The notes under the pieces are model-generated. The model saw only the letters and a list, made by a program, of their open reading frames with translations. It was not told where the DNA came from and made no database searches. A stretch of DNA of 6,990 bases, from positions 1 through 6,990 of the forward strand of contig DFKQ01000043.1 in assembly GCA_002373875.1 (NCBI GenBank). Reading direction: 5' to 3'. A program made the position numbers and the translations under genes. Numbering within the stretch: the first letter of the stretch is position 1; each line of letters begins with the position of its first letter. This DNA comes from Lachnospiraceae bacterium UBA3641. GTDB taxonomy: Bacteria > Bacillota > Clostridia > Lachnospirales > Lachnospiraceae. Below are positions 1-6,699 of the stretch, in pieces.

Positions 1-35
1 TATAGTAAACGAAATTATTTATTTCGTTTACTATA
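1..35. repeat. Perfect 15+15 inverted repeat upstream of pgeF
   Basis: The arms TATAGTAAACGAAAT (1-15) and ATTTCGTTTACTATA (21-35) are exact reverse complements around a 5-nt TATTT loop. The stem is AT-rich and has no U-tract after it, so it is a poor intrinsic terminator for an upstream gene. Its position about 60 bp before the pgeF start suits an operator or a dispersed palindromic element better. A near copy of one arm (13 of 14 bases) occurs at 6773-6786. The repeat touches the window edge, so it may extend further left. Confidence 0.75.
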
Positions 36-57
36 AGAATCGTTATACCGGTATAGT
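27..57 (+). promoter_or_regulatory. Possible pgeF promoter, weak
   Basis: TTTACT (27-32) and TATAGT (52-57) are separated by 19 bp, longer than the preferred 17. The -35 half lies inside the right arm of the 1-35 palindrome, and the -10 half overlaps a perfect 12-bp palindrome, TATACCGGTATA (44-55). If used, transcription would start near 64 and leave a leader of about 30 nt. A palindrome over each half would let a repressor block the site, but that is inference. The gene could instead be read from an upstream promoter outside the window. Confidence 0.3.
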
Positions 58-67
58 TGGGGACAGT

Positions 68-85
68 CGCATTCCACATAATGCG
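68..85 (+). other. Hairpin in pgeF leader, where a Shine-Dalgarno is expected
   Basis: CGCATT (68-73) and AATGCG (80-85) pair exactly around a 6-nt loop and end 10 nt before the ATG at 96. No AGGAGG-like sequence lies between this stem and the start codon. The hairpin therefore occupies the place a ribosome binding site would normally take. Confidence 0.45.
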
Positions 86-95
86 GTAAATAAAT

Positions 96-935
96 ATGAT
101 CAAAAATAACAAAAACGGTATCGAATACCTTACCTTCAACAACATAAGCTCACTTGACCGGATAAGACACGCATTCTCCACAAGACTCGGCGGTGTCAGT
201 ACAGGCATATACTCATCTATGAACCTTGGCTATACCAGGGGGGATATTAAGGAAAACGTTGACGAAAACTTCAGAAGAATGGCTTCTGTTCTTCAATGCG
301 AAGTAAGCGATTTCATTACCGGAATTCAGACTCATACAGTGAATGTTCTCCGGGTTGGGAAGGAAGATGCCGGCAAGGGCGTAACAAGACCTGTTGATTA
401 TGAGGACATAGACGGGCTTATCACCAATGAACCCGGGATCGTGCTGACTACCTTCTACGCTGATTGCGTGCCCCTCTTTTTTGTTGATCCCGTTAACCGG
501 GCAATAGGCTTATCCCACTCAGGCTGGCGGGGAACGGTCAATCGTATGGGGAAGGTCACCATAGATGCCATGCGGGAGAACTTCGGTACCGATCCTTCGC
601 ATCTTATATGTGCCATAGGACCTTCCATATGCATGAACTGTTATGAAGTAAGTGAGAATGTTGCCGATGCATTTATGAAGGAATTCTCGGGATGTCTCCT
701 GACTGCCGGCGACACGCTTGATGACCATAAGTTCCTGATGAGCAAAGGCGATGATAAATACCTGCTTGACCTGCGCGCTGCCAACAGGCTTATCATGCTG
801 GAAGCAGGCGTTCCTGCAGACAATATCGAACTTCCCGGAATATGTACCTGCTGTAATCCCGGTTACCTGTTCTCACACCGGGCATCCAAGGGACAGCGCG
901 GCAACATGGCAGGATTTCTCGGTATCATACCATGA
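96..935 (+). CDS. pgeF: Peptidoglycan editing factor PgeF / YfiH-type multicopper-oxidase-fold enzyme
   Basis: This 279-aa protein is full length for the YfiH/YlmD (DUF152, 'laccase domain') family of cytoplasmic proteins. Family landmarks in order are TGIQTH with the metal ligand His80, YADCVP with Cys124, and SHSGWRG with His141; these three residues form the family's zinc/active site. The C-terminal signature follows: CTCCNP near 250, then SHRAS and GQRGNMA. E. coli PgeF removes mis-made UDP-MurNAc-L-Ser so that serine is not built into peptidoglycan. Other members have purine nucleoside phosphorylase, adenosine deaminase or methylthioadenosine phosphorylase activity, so the exact substrate here is open. 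The ATG at 96 is the only sensible start: an earlier ATG at 82 meets a stop two codons later. It lacks a clear Shine-Dalgarno. The gene ends 20 bp from the convergent radical SAM gene. Confidence 0.9.
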   Translation: MIKNNKNGIEYLTFNNISSLDRIRHAFSTRLGGVSTGIYSSMNLGYTRGDIKENVDENFRRMASVLQCEVSDFITGIQTHTVNVLRVGKEDAGKGVTRPVDYEDIDGLITNEPGIVLTTFYADCVPLFFVDPVNRAIGLSHSGWRGTVNRMGKVTIDAMRENFGTDPSHLICAIGPSICMNCYEVSENVADAFMKEFSGCLLTAGDTLDDHKFLMSKGDDKYLLDLRAANRLIMLEAGVPADNIELPGICTCCNPGYLFSHRASKGQRGNMAGFLGIIP

Positions 936-955
936 ATCTTTTCTTAAAAACCGCC
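936..955. other. 20-bp convergent junction without a terminator
   Basis: The stop codons of pgeF (933-935) and the minus-strand radical SAM gene (956-958) face each other across 20 bp. No GC-rich stem with a U-tract is visible on either strand here. Transcripts from both sides probably run into the opposing gene and overlap. Confidence 0.6.
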
Positions 956-1816
956 TCAAACATTCCCGGGATAGACATAATTAAGCTTCTCTCCTGCCCG
1001 CCTTGACAGTTCGAGGATAAGTGACACATCTGTCGGCTTTTTTTCCGTCATCCTGTACCTCGGGAAGAAGCGGCTTATGTGCAGGGGGATATCCTTGCCC
1101 CCTTCAAGGGAAATGATATAATCACATATCCTATCCATTTCCTCGTAAGAATCATTCAAACCGGGTACAACTAGGGTCGTAAGCTCGACATGCGAGGTCT
1201 TAACAGCCACCTCGATAAAGGCTCTGACCGTATCAAGATCGCCCCCCAGGGTATTCTTATATGTATCCCTGTCAAATGCCTTCAGATCTATATTCAATGC
1301 ATCGATATAAGGAAGCAGCCTGCAGGCAACGGCACTGTTTACACAGCCCGCAGTCACAAGTACTGTCTTAAGGCCGGCATCCCTGGCAAGCTTACTTGTA
1401 TCCAGTACATATTCGTATCCTATAAGGGGTTCATTATAGGTAAAAGCAATCCCAATATTACCCTTTTGGCGTGTATTCAACGCGATCTCAACCAGTTCTT
1501 CCGGAGAAAGCCTGTTGTCATCAGACATGAATGCACTTCCGTCGCTTGCGGATATTTCATGATTCTGGCAGAAAGGACATGACAGATTGCAGCCAAAGGA
1601 GCCGACCGAAAGAATGCGGCTTCCGGGGTAAAAGCGATTCAATGGTTTCTTTTCTATTGGATCCAGGGCAAGGGATGTTATCACACCGTAATTAACCGGT
1701 ATGATCTTATCGATCCCGTCTACACATATATGTTTTCTTGCCCTGCATCTCCCCGTCGCTCCCTCCCTAAGGGAACAGGCATGAGGACACACATCACATT
1801 TCATAAGAATTGACAT
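956..1816 (-). CDS. AmrS/PflA-like radical SAM enzyme (AmmeMemoRadiSam-type), short form
   Basis: This 286-aa protein carries the radical SAM [4Fe-4S] motif C-X3-C-X2-C at Cys76, Cys80 and Cys83 (GCNLSCPFCQNHEIS). A conserved lead-in, LDPIEKKPL and FYPGSRILS, comes before it, and TYNEP near 126-130 is in the position of the usual GGEP-like motif. The Cys-rich N-terminus (Cys7, Cys10, Cys14, Cys24, Cys31) and the lead-in are typical of the AmmeMemoRadiSam radical SAM enzyme (AmrS), often labelled 'pyruvate formate-lyase activating enzyme-like'. AmrS is usually linked to AMMECR1-like and Memo-like proteins; neither is in this window. The protein stops at VYPGNV, where, from memory, longer relatives continue into a C-terminal Cys-pair region. 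It starts 6 bp after the exporter ATPase stop with no clear Shine-Dalgarno, which suggests translational coupling. The reaction is unknown, and a true PFL activase is less likely because of the N-terminal cysteines. Confidence 0.82.
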   Translation of the reverse strand: MSILMKCDVCPHACSLREGATGRCRARKHICVDGIDKIIPVNYGVITSLALDPIEKKPLNRFYPGSRILSVGSFGCNLSCPFCQNHEISASDGSAFMSDDNRLSPEELVEIALNTRQKGNIGIAFTYNEPLIGYEYVLDTSKLARDAGLKTVLVTAGCVNSAVACRLLPYIDALNIDLKAFDRDTYKNTLGGDLDTVRAFIEVAVKTSHVELTTLVVPGLNDSYEEMDRICDYIISLEGGKDIPLHISRFFPRYRMTEKKPTDVSLILELSRRAGEKLNYVYPGNV

Positions 1817-1822
1817 GATAAC

Positions 1823-4009
1823 TCACTCTGCTTCCATCTGCTGTCTTGCCACAAGCTCGGCAAAGAATCCCTTTTTCTCAATAAGTTCATCATAGGTACC
1901 ATCCTCAATGATCTTGCCACCGTCAAGCACTATGATCCTGTCACACTGCTTTATGGTGGATAGCCTGTGGGCGATCACGATACGGGTACACTTCATTTTA
2001 TCAAGTGCATCTGAAACCTTCTTCTGCGTAACATTGTCAAGAGCCGATGTAGCCTCATCAAACATGAGTATCCTCGGTTTTGGCGCTATCGCCCGTGCGA
2101 TCATAATCCGCTGGCGCTGTCCACCCGAAATACCGCCCTGACCTTCTGATATCATGGTATTCATTCCCATAGGCATATCCCTGATATCATCCGCCAGACC
2201 GGCGATCTCAGCCGCCTCCCATGCGTCATCAAGGGTCAGCCATGGGGCGGAAATGACAATGTTTGCAAATATTTCTCCGTTAAAGAGCCGTCCATCCTGC
2301 ATAACGGTTCCTATCCGTCTTCTGAGTGACTTGGGATCAAGAGTATCAAGATCCCTGCCATCGTAGTACACCGATCCTTTCCGGGGCTTTTCGAAGCCCA
2401 AAAGGATCCTCATTAGCGTTGACTTACCGCAACCTGTCTTACCCACGATTGCAACATACTGTCCCGGACGGATCTTAAGATTTAAATCGTCAAGTACAAG
2501 CGGCATGTCATCCCTGTAGCGGAAGGACACATGATTAAGCTCCACACCACCCGACAGGCTCGTAACCATATGCTTACCTTCATCGATCTCCGGCACTGTC
2601 TTTAGAATAGGTGATATCATTTCAAGTATGGGACCTATCCCCGCAACGGAAGCCGCTATCCCGGTAAAGGACATGAAGGCTCCGCTCACCATGGCATATG
2701 CCGTATTAAAAGCATAATAATCAGATACGCTGATACCGCTCTTAACTGCTTGAAAATACAAAAACAACGTACCAAACAGGGATGCTCCCATACTTATAAC
2801 CGAAGAAACCCGCAAAAAGACGGGGGGATTATATGTAAGCGAAGCACTCTTGGCATAAACATCTGCCCAACGCGCAAATGCCCTCTGCTCAGCTCCCGCC
2901 AGCCTTATCTTCTGCACACCGTTGATCATGGCATGAGTGATACCGCTCTCCTCGGACTGAAGCTTCATCTGCCGCCTTGATACCTTGACCTGCCATACAA
3001 CTGTCAGCATCGAGACAACAAGCATTGTAAGTATTATAAGCAAGGCCGGTACCATCAGCATTGGTGCATATTCAAATATCTGTACTATATATGCAAGGGA
3101 AAATACTCCCGTAAGACCGGTAGCCAGAGCCATATTTACCATCTGATCGGCCAACAGGCTTATGTAACCGATACGGTTGGAAAGCGCACCTGCATTATAG
3201 TCCTTGAAAAAGGTGGCCGGAAGAGATAAAACCCGCATCATGGCCGCAGCCTCCACCGACACACTGACCTTGGTGCCTATCCTTGCTGTTGCAAGCCCCT
3301 TAACAACTTCGAATATCAATGACGAAAACGATGTACACAGCATAAAAACCGCTACACCCATCAGCATACCCACACTGCCTGAATCGATCACAGTACCGAA
3401 GAGCATTGAATTAAATTTCGGCATAAGCATACCTACCAGCATAACTGCCAACCCGGCCATGACCAGCATGATCATATCGGATACAGACAGCTGTTCCTTA
3501 ATATACACCATAAAATCGCTTATTCCCATTTCCTTCAGTGGGAAGGGCTTGTAAAATGCTATGGCTTCCCGTTCTATAAGCTCTTCCGTTTTACTGTTCA
3601 GGGAAACGTATCTTCCGCTCTTCCTGTCATAAAACCTGTAACCCCTAAGTCCGAAAGGAATGAGAGCTACAACACTTCCGTCATCACTTCTGGTGCCAAG
3701 CATCGCTCCCACCGCGTCCCTGTACCAGCCACGTTCAAGCCGGACGCTTCGCCGCATGATCCCATACGGCCGCATGAGATATTCAAGCACTTCATTCATG
3801 TCCTTGATCTTTTCAGGAACATCTTGCGGCTTAACATGGTAAAAGCTTAGGATCTCTCCTATGGCGTCCGTTGCCAGCTGTCTGTCATCATTCAGTGCTG
3901 CGCTCATCCGCTTTCCCATCACGGCTCCCGCTATAGCCTGAAAAGATTCTTCAAATATAATCCTGTCTGATTTTTTTCTTTCCCGTATCTGCTCGTCAAA
4001 CCAACCCAT
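1823..4009 (-). CDS. NHLM/NHLP-type bacteriocin exporter, permease/ATPase subunit without peptidase
   Basis: This 728-aa half-transporter has three parts. Residues 1-170 form a soluble N-terminal region with the family pattern (GWFDEQIRERKKSD; GWYRDAVGAMLGT; ALIPFGLRGY). Residues about 175-460 are an ABC type-1 membrane domain with roughly six helices. Residues about 485-728 are the ATPase domain: Walker A GKTGCGKST 523-531, Q-loop Gln571, signature ISGGQ 627-631, Walker B with Asp651 and catalytic Glu652, and switch His681. It lacks the C39 peptidase of its partner and should pair with it as a heteromeric inner-membrane peptide exporter. The ATG at 4009 lies 18 bp after the partner's stop, with a weak AAGG 9 nt upstream. 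All ATPase motifs are intact. The cargo is probably a leader-bearing ribosomal peptide, by family analogy. Confidence 0.9.
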   Translation of the reverse strand: MGWFDEQIRERKKSDRIIFEESFQAIAGAVMGKRMSAALNDDRQLATDAIGEILSFYHVKPQDVPEKIKDMNEVLEYLMRPYGIMRRSVRLERGWYRDAVGAMLGTRSDDGSVVALIPFGLRGYRFYDRKSGRYVSLNSKTEELIEREAIAFYKPFPLKEMGISDFMVYIKEQLSVSDMIMLVMAGLAVMLVGMLMPKFNSMLFGTVIDSGSVGMLMGVAVFMLCTSFSSLIFEVVKGLATARIGTKVSVSVEAAAMMRVLSLPATFFKDYNAGALSNRIGYISLLADQMVNMALATGLTGVFSLAYIVQIFEYAPMLMVPALLIILTMLVVSMLTVVWQVKVSRRQMKLQSEESGITHAMINGVQKIRLAGAEQRAFARWADVYAKSASLTYNPPVFLRVSSVISMGASLFGTLFLYFQAVKSGISVSDYYAFNTAYAMVSGAFMSFTGIAASVAGIGPILEMISPILKTVPEIDEGKHMVTSLSGGVELNHVSFRYRDDMPLVLDDLNLKIRPGQYVAIVGKTGCGKSTLMRILLGFEKPRKGSVYYDGRDLDTLDPKSLRRRIGTVMQDGRLFNGEIFANIVISAPWLTLDDAWEAAEIAGLADDIRDMPMGMNTMISEGQGGISGGQRQRIMIARAIAPKPRILMFDEATSALDNVTQKKVSDALDKMKCTRIVIAHRLSTIKQCDRIIVLDGGKIIEDGTYDELIEKKGFFAELVARQQMEAE

Positions 4010-4027
4010 TTATTAATACCTTATAAT

Positions 4028-6199
4028 CTATTCAGAAGTTACCAGCTGTGTATACAGGCCATTCATGGCCATCAGCTCCTCATGTGTTCCGCGTTCCATT
4101 ACCTTGCCCTTATCCATGACTATTATCTCGTCACAGTCACGGATCGTGGACAGGCGGTGTGCAACCACAACACATGATATTCCGCGGTTGCATATGGAAT
4201 TAACCACCTCGTATTCGGTCCTGGCATCCAGAGCGCTTGTCGCCTCATCCATGATTATCATTGTCGGATCCTGAGCAAGCACACGCGCTATTTCCATACG
4301 CTGACGCTGACCGCCGGACAGGTCCTTTCCGCCTTCTGTAAGCCTGTAACTGTATCCGCCTTCACGCATCATTATATCGTCATGTATTCTGGCATCCCTG
4401 GCCGCCAGTATCATCTCGAAATCCTCAATGGAGTTATCCCACATCTTGATATTATTGGCTATTGTATCTTCAAAGAGAATTATATCCTGATCCACAACAG
4501 CCACCGAACCCGTAAAGATGTTTCGATCTATCTGTGATATGGGCTTCCCATCGAAGAGTATCTCCCCGCTCCATGGGCTGTACAGCCCCGAGATCAGCTT
4601 GGCAAGTGTTGATTTACCGCAACCGGATGCACCTACAAAGGCTACCCTCTGTCCCCGCTTCAGCTCCAGGGAAAAATCCTCGATAAGCGGAGGGGCAAGC
4701 TTTGAATAGCCGAAGGTCACATGCTTCATCGACAGATTCCCGGTAAGCTTGTCGTACTGTTCGGCACCCTGCTTCTTTGCAAATACCGGATCATCGGGAT
4801 ACTTCATCACATCCTCTATCCTCTCCATATCGGTTCTCATTTCCTGGATAACCTGCCCTGCCTGAATAAGCTGTCCCGCTGGTTCCATAAAGGAATACAG
4901 GAAGCTCTGGAAGGCCATTATCATACCGACGGTAAAACGTCCCTGTATTACAAGCCATACACCCTGTACCAGTATAACAATATTAAAAAAAGTACTTACA
5001 GCCATCGGGATCATTCCCAGATACCTATCCAGCTTGATATATTTTATATTCTGAGTGCTGACCGATGCCTGATAACCGGCCCATCTTTCGAAATAACCAT
5101 TCTCGGCTCCACTCGCCTTGATAGTTTCTATCATATCCATTGCACCGACCGTAGCACTCTGGAGCTTACCCTGGTCGCGCATGGCTACCCTTGTGATATT
5201 TATCCTTTTATTACTTATATAGTGGGCCATAAGAAGGTTTATAAAAACCGATGCTATGCCAAAGGCAGTCATAATAAGGGAAAACCTTAACATGACCACC
5301 AGATAGAAGATCATCATACCTGTATTCAGCAAAAGAGGGGCAAGTGTGTTTACCACATTTGAAGCAATGTTTGCGTTGCTTTCCTTACGGGCCTGTATAT
5401 CTCCCGACATACGCTGACTGAAAAATGCCATGGGAAGCTTGAATATCTTCCACATATAGGTGGAATTACCGACTGCCGCCAGCTTACCGTTTATACGAAG
5501 GGAGTATACCGCCTGTATCCATGCAGCACACAACTGGATAAGGGTAAGGAGTAGCATAAGTGCAAAATACGGAATGACCCAGGACGGATTCCTGCCGGGA
5601 AGCAGATAATCCATAAAAGCTCTGGAAAAACCGGCATTAATCATGGTACATAATGAGCCTATGATGGTGGTCAGCACCACAAAGGCTACTGCCGCACCCG
5701 CTCCCGAGAGCCTCTCTTTCGCAAATGCAAGGACCGATTTCCTTTTGCCGCTCTTGATAAAATCCTCGGATGGCTCCATCATCAGGACAATCCCGGTAAA
5801 GGATTCATCAAACCGTTCAATGGAAACCGTGTAGGATCCCCTTGCCGGATCGTTTAAATAGACTTTATTTCCTTTAAAGCCGTTTAAGACAACGAAATGA
5901 TTGAATTCCCAATGTATGATACAGGGAAACTCTCCTTCCTTCTTAAGGTCTTCAACCTCAAAACGGTAGCCTGCCGCCTTCATACCGTAGCTTCTCGCGG
6001 CGTTCAGTATGTTCCTTGCATTGGATCCGTCGCGGCTGACTCCGCAGTCCTCACGGACCTGCTCAAGCGGTATCCATTTATCATAATAGGCCAGTATCAT
6101 TGTAAGACATGCGGCACCGCACTCCAGTGCTTCCAGTTGCATGACTACAGGTACCTTCGCCACTCCTCCCTTCACGGGGGTTTTTACCTTGTCAATCAA
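4028..6199 (-). CDS. NHLM/NHLP-type bacteriocin exporter, C39 peptidase/permease/ATPase subunit
   Basis: Numbered from the TTG at 6199 the protein has 723 residues. Residues about 10-140 are a C39 leader peptidase with oxyanion Gln21, nucleophile Cys27 (QLEALECGAACL), His101 (NHFVVLNGF) and Asp117 (LNDPARG). Six membrane helices follow, about 165-445. The ATPase domain has Walker A GASGCGKST 523-531, Q-loop Gln571, signature LSGGQ 627-631, Asp651/Glu652 and switch His681. It should cut the leader of a double-glycine-type precursor on the cytoplasmic side and export the core peptide with its partner subunit. Start choice: an upstream in-frame TTG at 6205 sits only 1 nt after AAGGAG (6207-6212), while the TTG at 6199 is 7 nt after it, so 6199 is preferred. 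No ATG occurs before residue 20. All catalytic residues are present. Confidence 0.92.
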   Translation of the reverse strand: MIDKVKTPVKGGVAKVPVVMQLEALECGAACLTMILAYYDKWIPLEQVREDCGVSRDGSNARNILNAARSYGMKAAGYRFEVEDLKKEGEFPCIIHWEFNHFVVLNGFKGNKVYLNDPARGSYTVSIERFDESFTGIVLMMEPSEDFIKSGKRKSVLAFAKERLSGAGAAVAFVVLTTIIGSLCTMINAGFSRAFMDYLLPGRNPSWVIPYFALMLLLTLIQLCAAWIQAVYSLRINGKLAAVGNSTYMWKIFKLPMAFFSQRMSGDIQARKESNANIASNVVNTLAPLLLNTGMMIFYLVVMLRFSLIMTAFGIASVFINLLMAHYISNKRINITRVAMRDQGKLQSATVGAMDMIETIKASGAENGYFERWAGYQASVSTQNIKYIKLDRYLGMIPMAVSTFFNIVILVQGVWLVIQGRFTVGMIMAFQSFLYSFMEPAGQLIQAGQVIQEMRTDMERIEDVMKYPDDPVFAKKQGAEQYDKLTGNLSMKHVTFGYSKLAPPLIEDFSLELKRGQRVAFVGASGCGKSTLAKLISGLYSPWSGEILFDGKPISQIDRNIFTGSVAVVDQDIILFEDTIANNIKMWDNSIEDFEMILAARDARIHDDIMMREGGYSYRLTEGGKDLSGGQRQRMEIARVLAQDPTMIIMDEATSALDARTEYEVVNSICNRGISCVVVAHRLSTIRDCDEIIVMDKGKVMERGTHEELMAMNGLYTQLVTSE

Positions 6200-6206
6200 A
6201 ATCAAT

Positions 6207-6212
6207 CTCCTT
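6207..6212 (-). promoter_or_regulatory. Ribosome binding site deciding a TTG start
   Basis: AAGGAG on the minus strand lies between the HlyD-like stop and the peptidase gene. Its spacing is 1 nt to the TTG at 6205 and 7 nt to the TTG at 6199, so the second TTG is favoured. Confidence 0.65.
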
Positions 6213-6219
6213 AAACATC

Positions 6220-6441
6220 TTAGTTTGTAACAAGAACTATGGGATGCATCGATACAGATGTTCCGTCTTTTTCATATCCGTCGACGGTTCCGAAAATACT
6301 GTAAACCAGTAATCCTGCCAGCAGGATTATAAGTGCGAGCAGAACAAGCCATACCGATGGCGTTGTGACCCTGATATAGTCATCCAGTTGTTCCGGTGAT
6401 GATATCTTCTGTAAGCTTTTCTTTCTGAACAGATCACTCAT
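6220..6441 (-). CDS. Short HlyD-like NHLM secretion protein (N-terminal tail and membrane anchor only)
   Basis: From the ATG at 6441 this is a 73-aa protein. Residues 1-24 are a charged cytoplasmic tail with the motif LFRKKSLQKISSPEQLDDYI, which I recognise from the N-terminus of NHLM-system HlyD/membrane-fusion secretion proteins. Residues about 28-51 form one hydrophobic helix (SVWLVLLALIILLAGLLVYS). About 20 residues follow, ending HPIVLVTN. Family proteins are usually several hundred residues and carry coiled-coil and lipoyl/barrel domains; all of that is missing. The stop is followed directly by the next gene's ribosome binding site, so a simple frameshift does not explain the loss. An upstream in-frame ATG at 6447 lies only 1 nt from AGGAG, so 6441, with 7-nt spacing, is the better start. 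As first gene of the operon it probably anchors or steadies the two ABC subunits; that role is inferred. Confidence 0.78.
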   Translation of the reverse strand: MSDLFRKKSLQKISSPEQLDDYIRVTTPSVWLVLLALIILLAGLLVYSIFGTVDGYEKDGTSVSMHPIVLVTN

Positions 6442-6448
6442 ATTCATT

Positions 6449-6453
6449 CTCCT
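6449..6453 (-). promoter_or_regulatory. Ribosome binding site for the HlyD-like gene
   Basis: AGGAG on the minus strand (in TTAAAGGAGAATG) lies 7 nt before the ATG at 6441 and 1 nt before the ATG at 6447. The spacing supports the downstream start, which shortens the protein by two residues. Confidence 0.65.
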
Positions 6454-6474
6454 TTAATGTACGATAAGACTACC

Positions 6475-6510
6475 TATATTGTACCTTTTATCGGTATCCG
6501 GTACAATATA
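6475..6510. repeat. Perfect 11+11 inverted repeat over the operon promoter (probable operator)
   Basis: TATATTGTACC (6475-6485) and GGTACAATATA (6500-6510) are exact reverse complements with 14 bp between. Because the arms contain the promoter hexamers, the same TTGTAC-17-TACAAT arrangement also reads on the plus strand (6479-6484 and 6502-6507). The site could be an operator whose binder covers -35 and -10, a bidirectional promoter, or both. No regulator gene is in the window. Confidence 0.65.
6478..6506 (-). promoter_or_regulatory. Sigma-70-type promoter of the exporter operon
   Basis: On the minus strand, TTGTAC (6506-6501) and TACAAT (6483-6478) are separated by exactly 17 bp, a good housekeeping promoter match. 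Transcription should start near 6470, about 30 nt before the ATG of the HlyD-like gene, leaving room for the AGGAG site. Both hexamers lie inside the arms of the inverted repeat at 6475-6510. Confidence 0.7.
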
Positions 6511-6682
6511 TATGATTTTATTTATTTATTTTTTTGTCATGTTTATTTACATATGTGCAGGACGTAAGTCCGGCATCCCCATGCTCCCGACACATACGGG
6601 ATCAAATGCGACACAAATCAGGTTCTCAATCACCTTCCGTCACATTAAGCCGGTATTGTGCGACTTGTTTTGTAGGAAATCA
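6511..6682 (-). other. Possible structured long leader of the exporter operon
   Basis: If transcription starts at the upstream minus-strand site, this stretch is the first part of a leader of about 240 nt. On the minus strand it can form several helices: CCGGC (6653-6649) with GCCGG (6574-6570); AATGTGAC (6646-6639) with GTCGCATT (6612-6605), including one G-U pair; AGGT/ACCT (6635-6632, 6623-6620) inside it; TCCCG/CGGGA (6601-6597, 6589-6585); and GGAC/GTCC (6571-6568, 6563-6560). The 8-bp helix has a G-U pair on the minus strand but a C-A mismatch on the plus strand, which favours minus. Some helices compete for the same bases. I recognise no known riboswitch motif. The part nearest 6511-6540 is only A/T-rich. 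Confidence 0.3.
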
Positions 6683-6693
6683 TGTGCTATTAT
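6665..6693 (+). promoter_or_regulatory. Plus-strand promoter in the spacer (candidate small RNA)
   Basis: TTGTTT (6665-6670) and TATTAT (6688-6693) are 17 bp apart. The predicted start is near 6700. No credible reading frame follows before the terminator at 6746-6780, so the product would be an RNA. Confidence 0.45.
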
Positions 6694-6697
6694 ACCA
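6689..6697 (-). promoter_or_regulatory. Possible extended -10 promoter for a long operon leader
   Basis: The minus strand reads TGG followed by a perfect TATAAT (6694-6689), an extended -10 element. There is no good -35 at 16-18 bp. Transcription would begin near 6682 and run through 6511-6682 into the operon. It overlaps the plus-strand -10 at 6688-6693, so the two sites may exclude each other. Confidence 0.35.
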
Positions 6698-6699
6698 CT

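Noticed and set aside
4721..5290. A 189-codon plus-strand frame opposite the peptidase/ABC gene
   Set aside because: It lies entirely antisense to the membrane domain of a well-supported gene, with no start signals and no recognisable motif.
6475..6510. Inverted repeat as a plus-strand terminator, since T-rich sequence follows
   Set aside because: The stem is AT-rich with a 14-nt loop, no plus-strand gene lies upstream on that strand, and the arms match promoter hexamers with perfect 17-bp spacing.
6549..6588. Tiny minus-strand frame (MPDLRPAHM) with GGGAG 7 nt upstream, a possible leader peptide or precursor
   Set aside because: Nine codons is too short to be a cargo peptide, it has no leader, and it overlaps the predicted helices. 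A regulatory leader peptide remains possible but unsupported.
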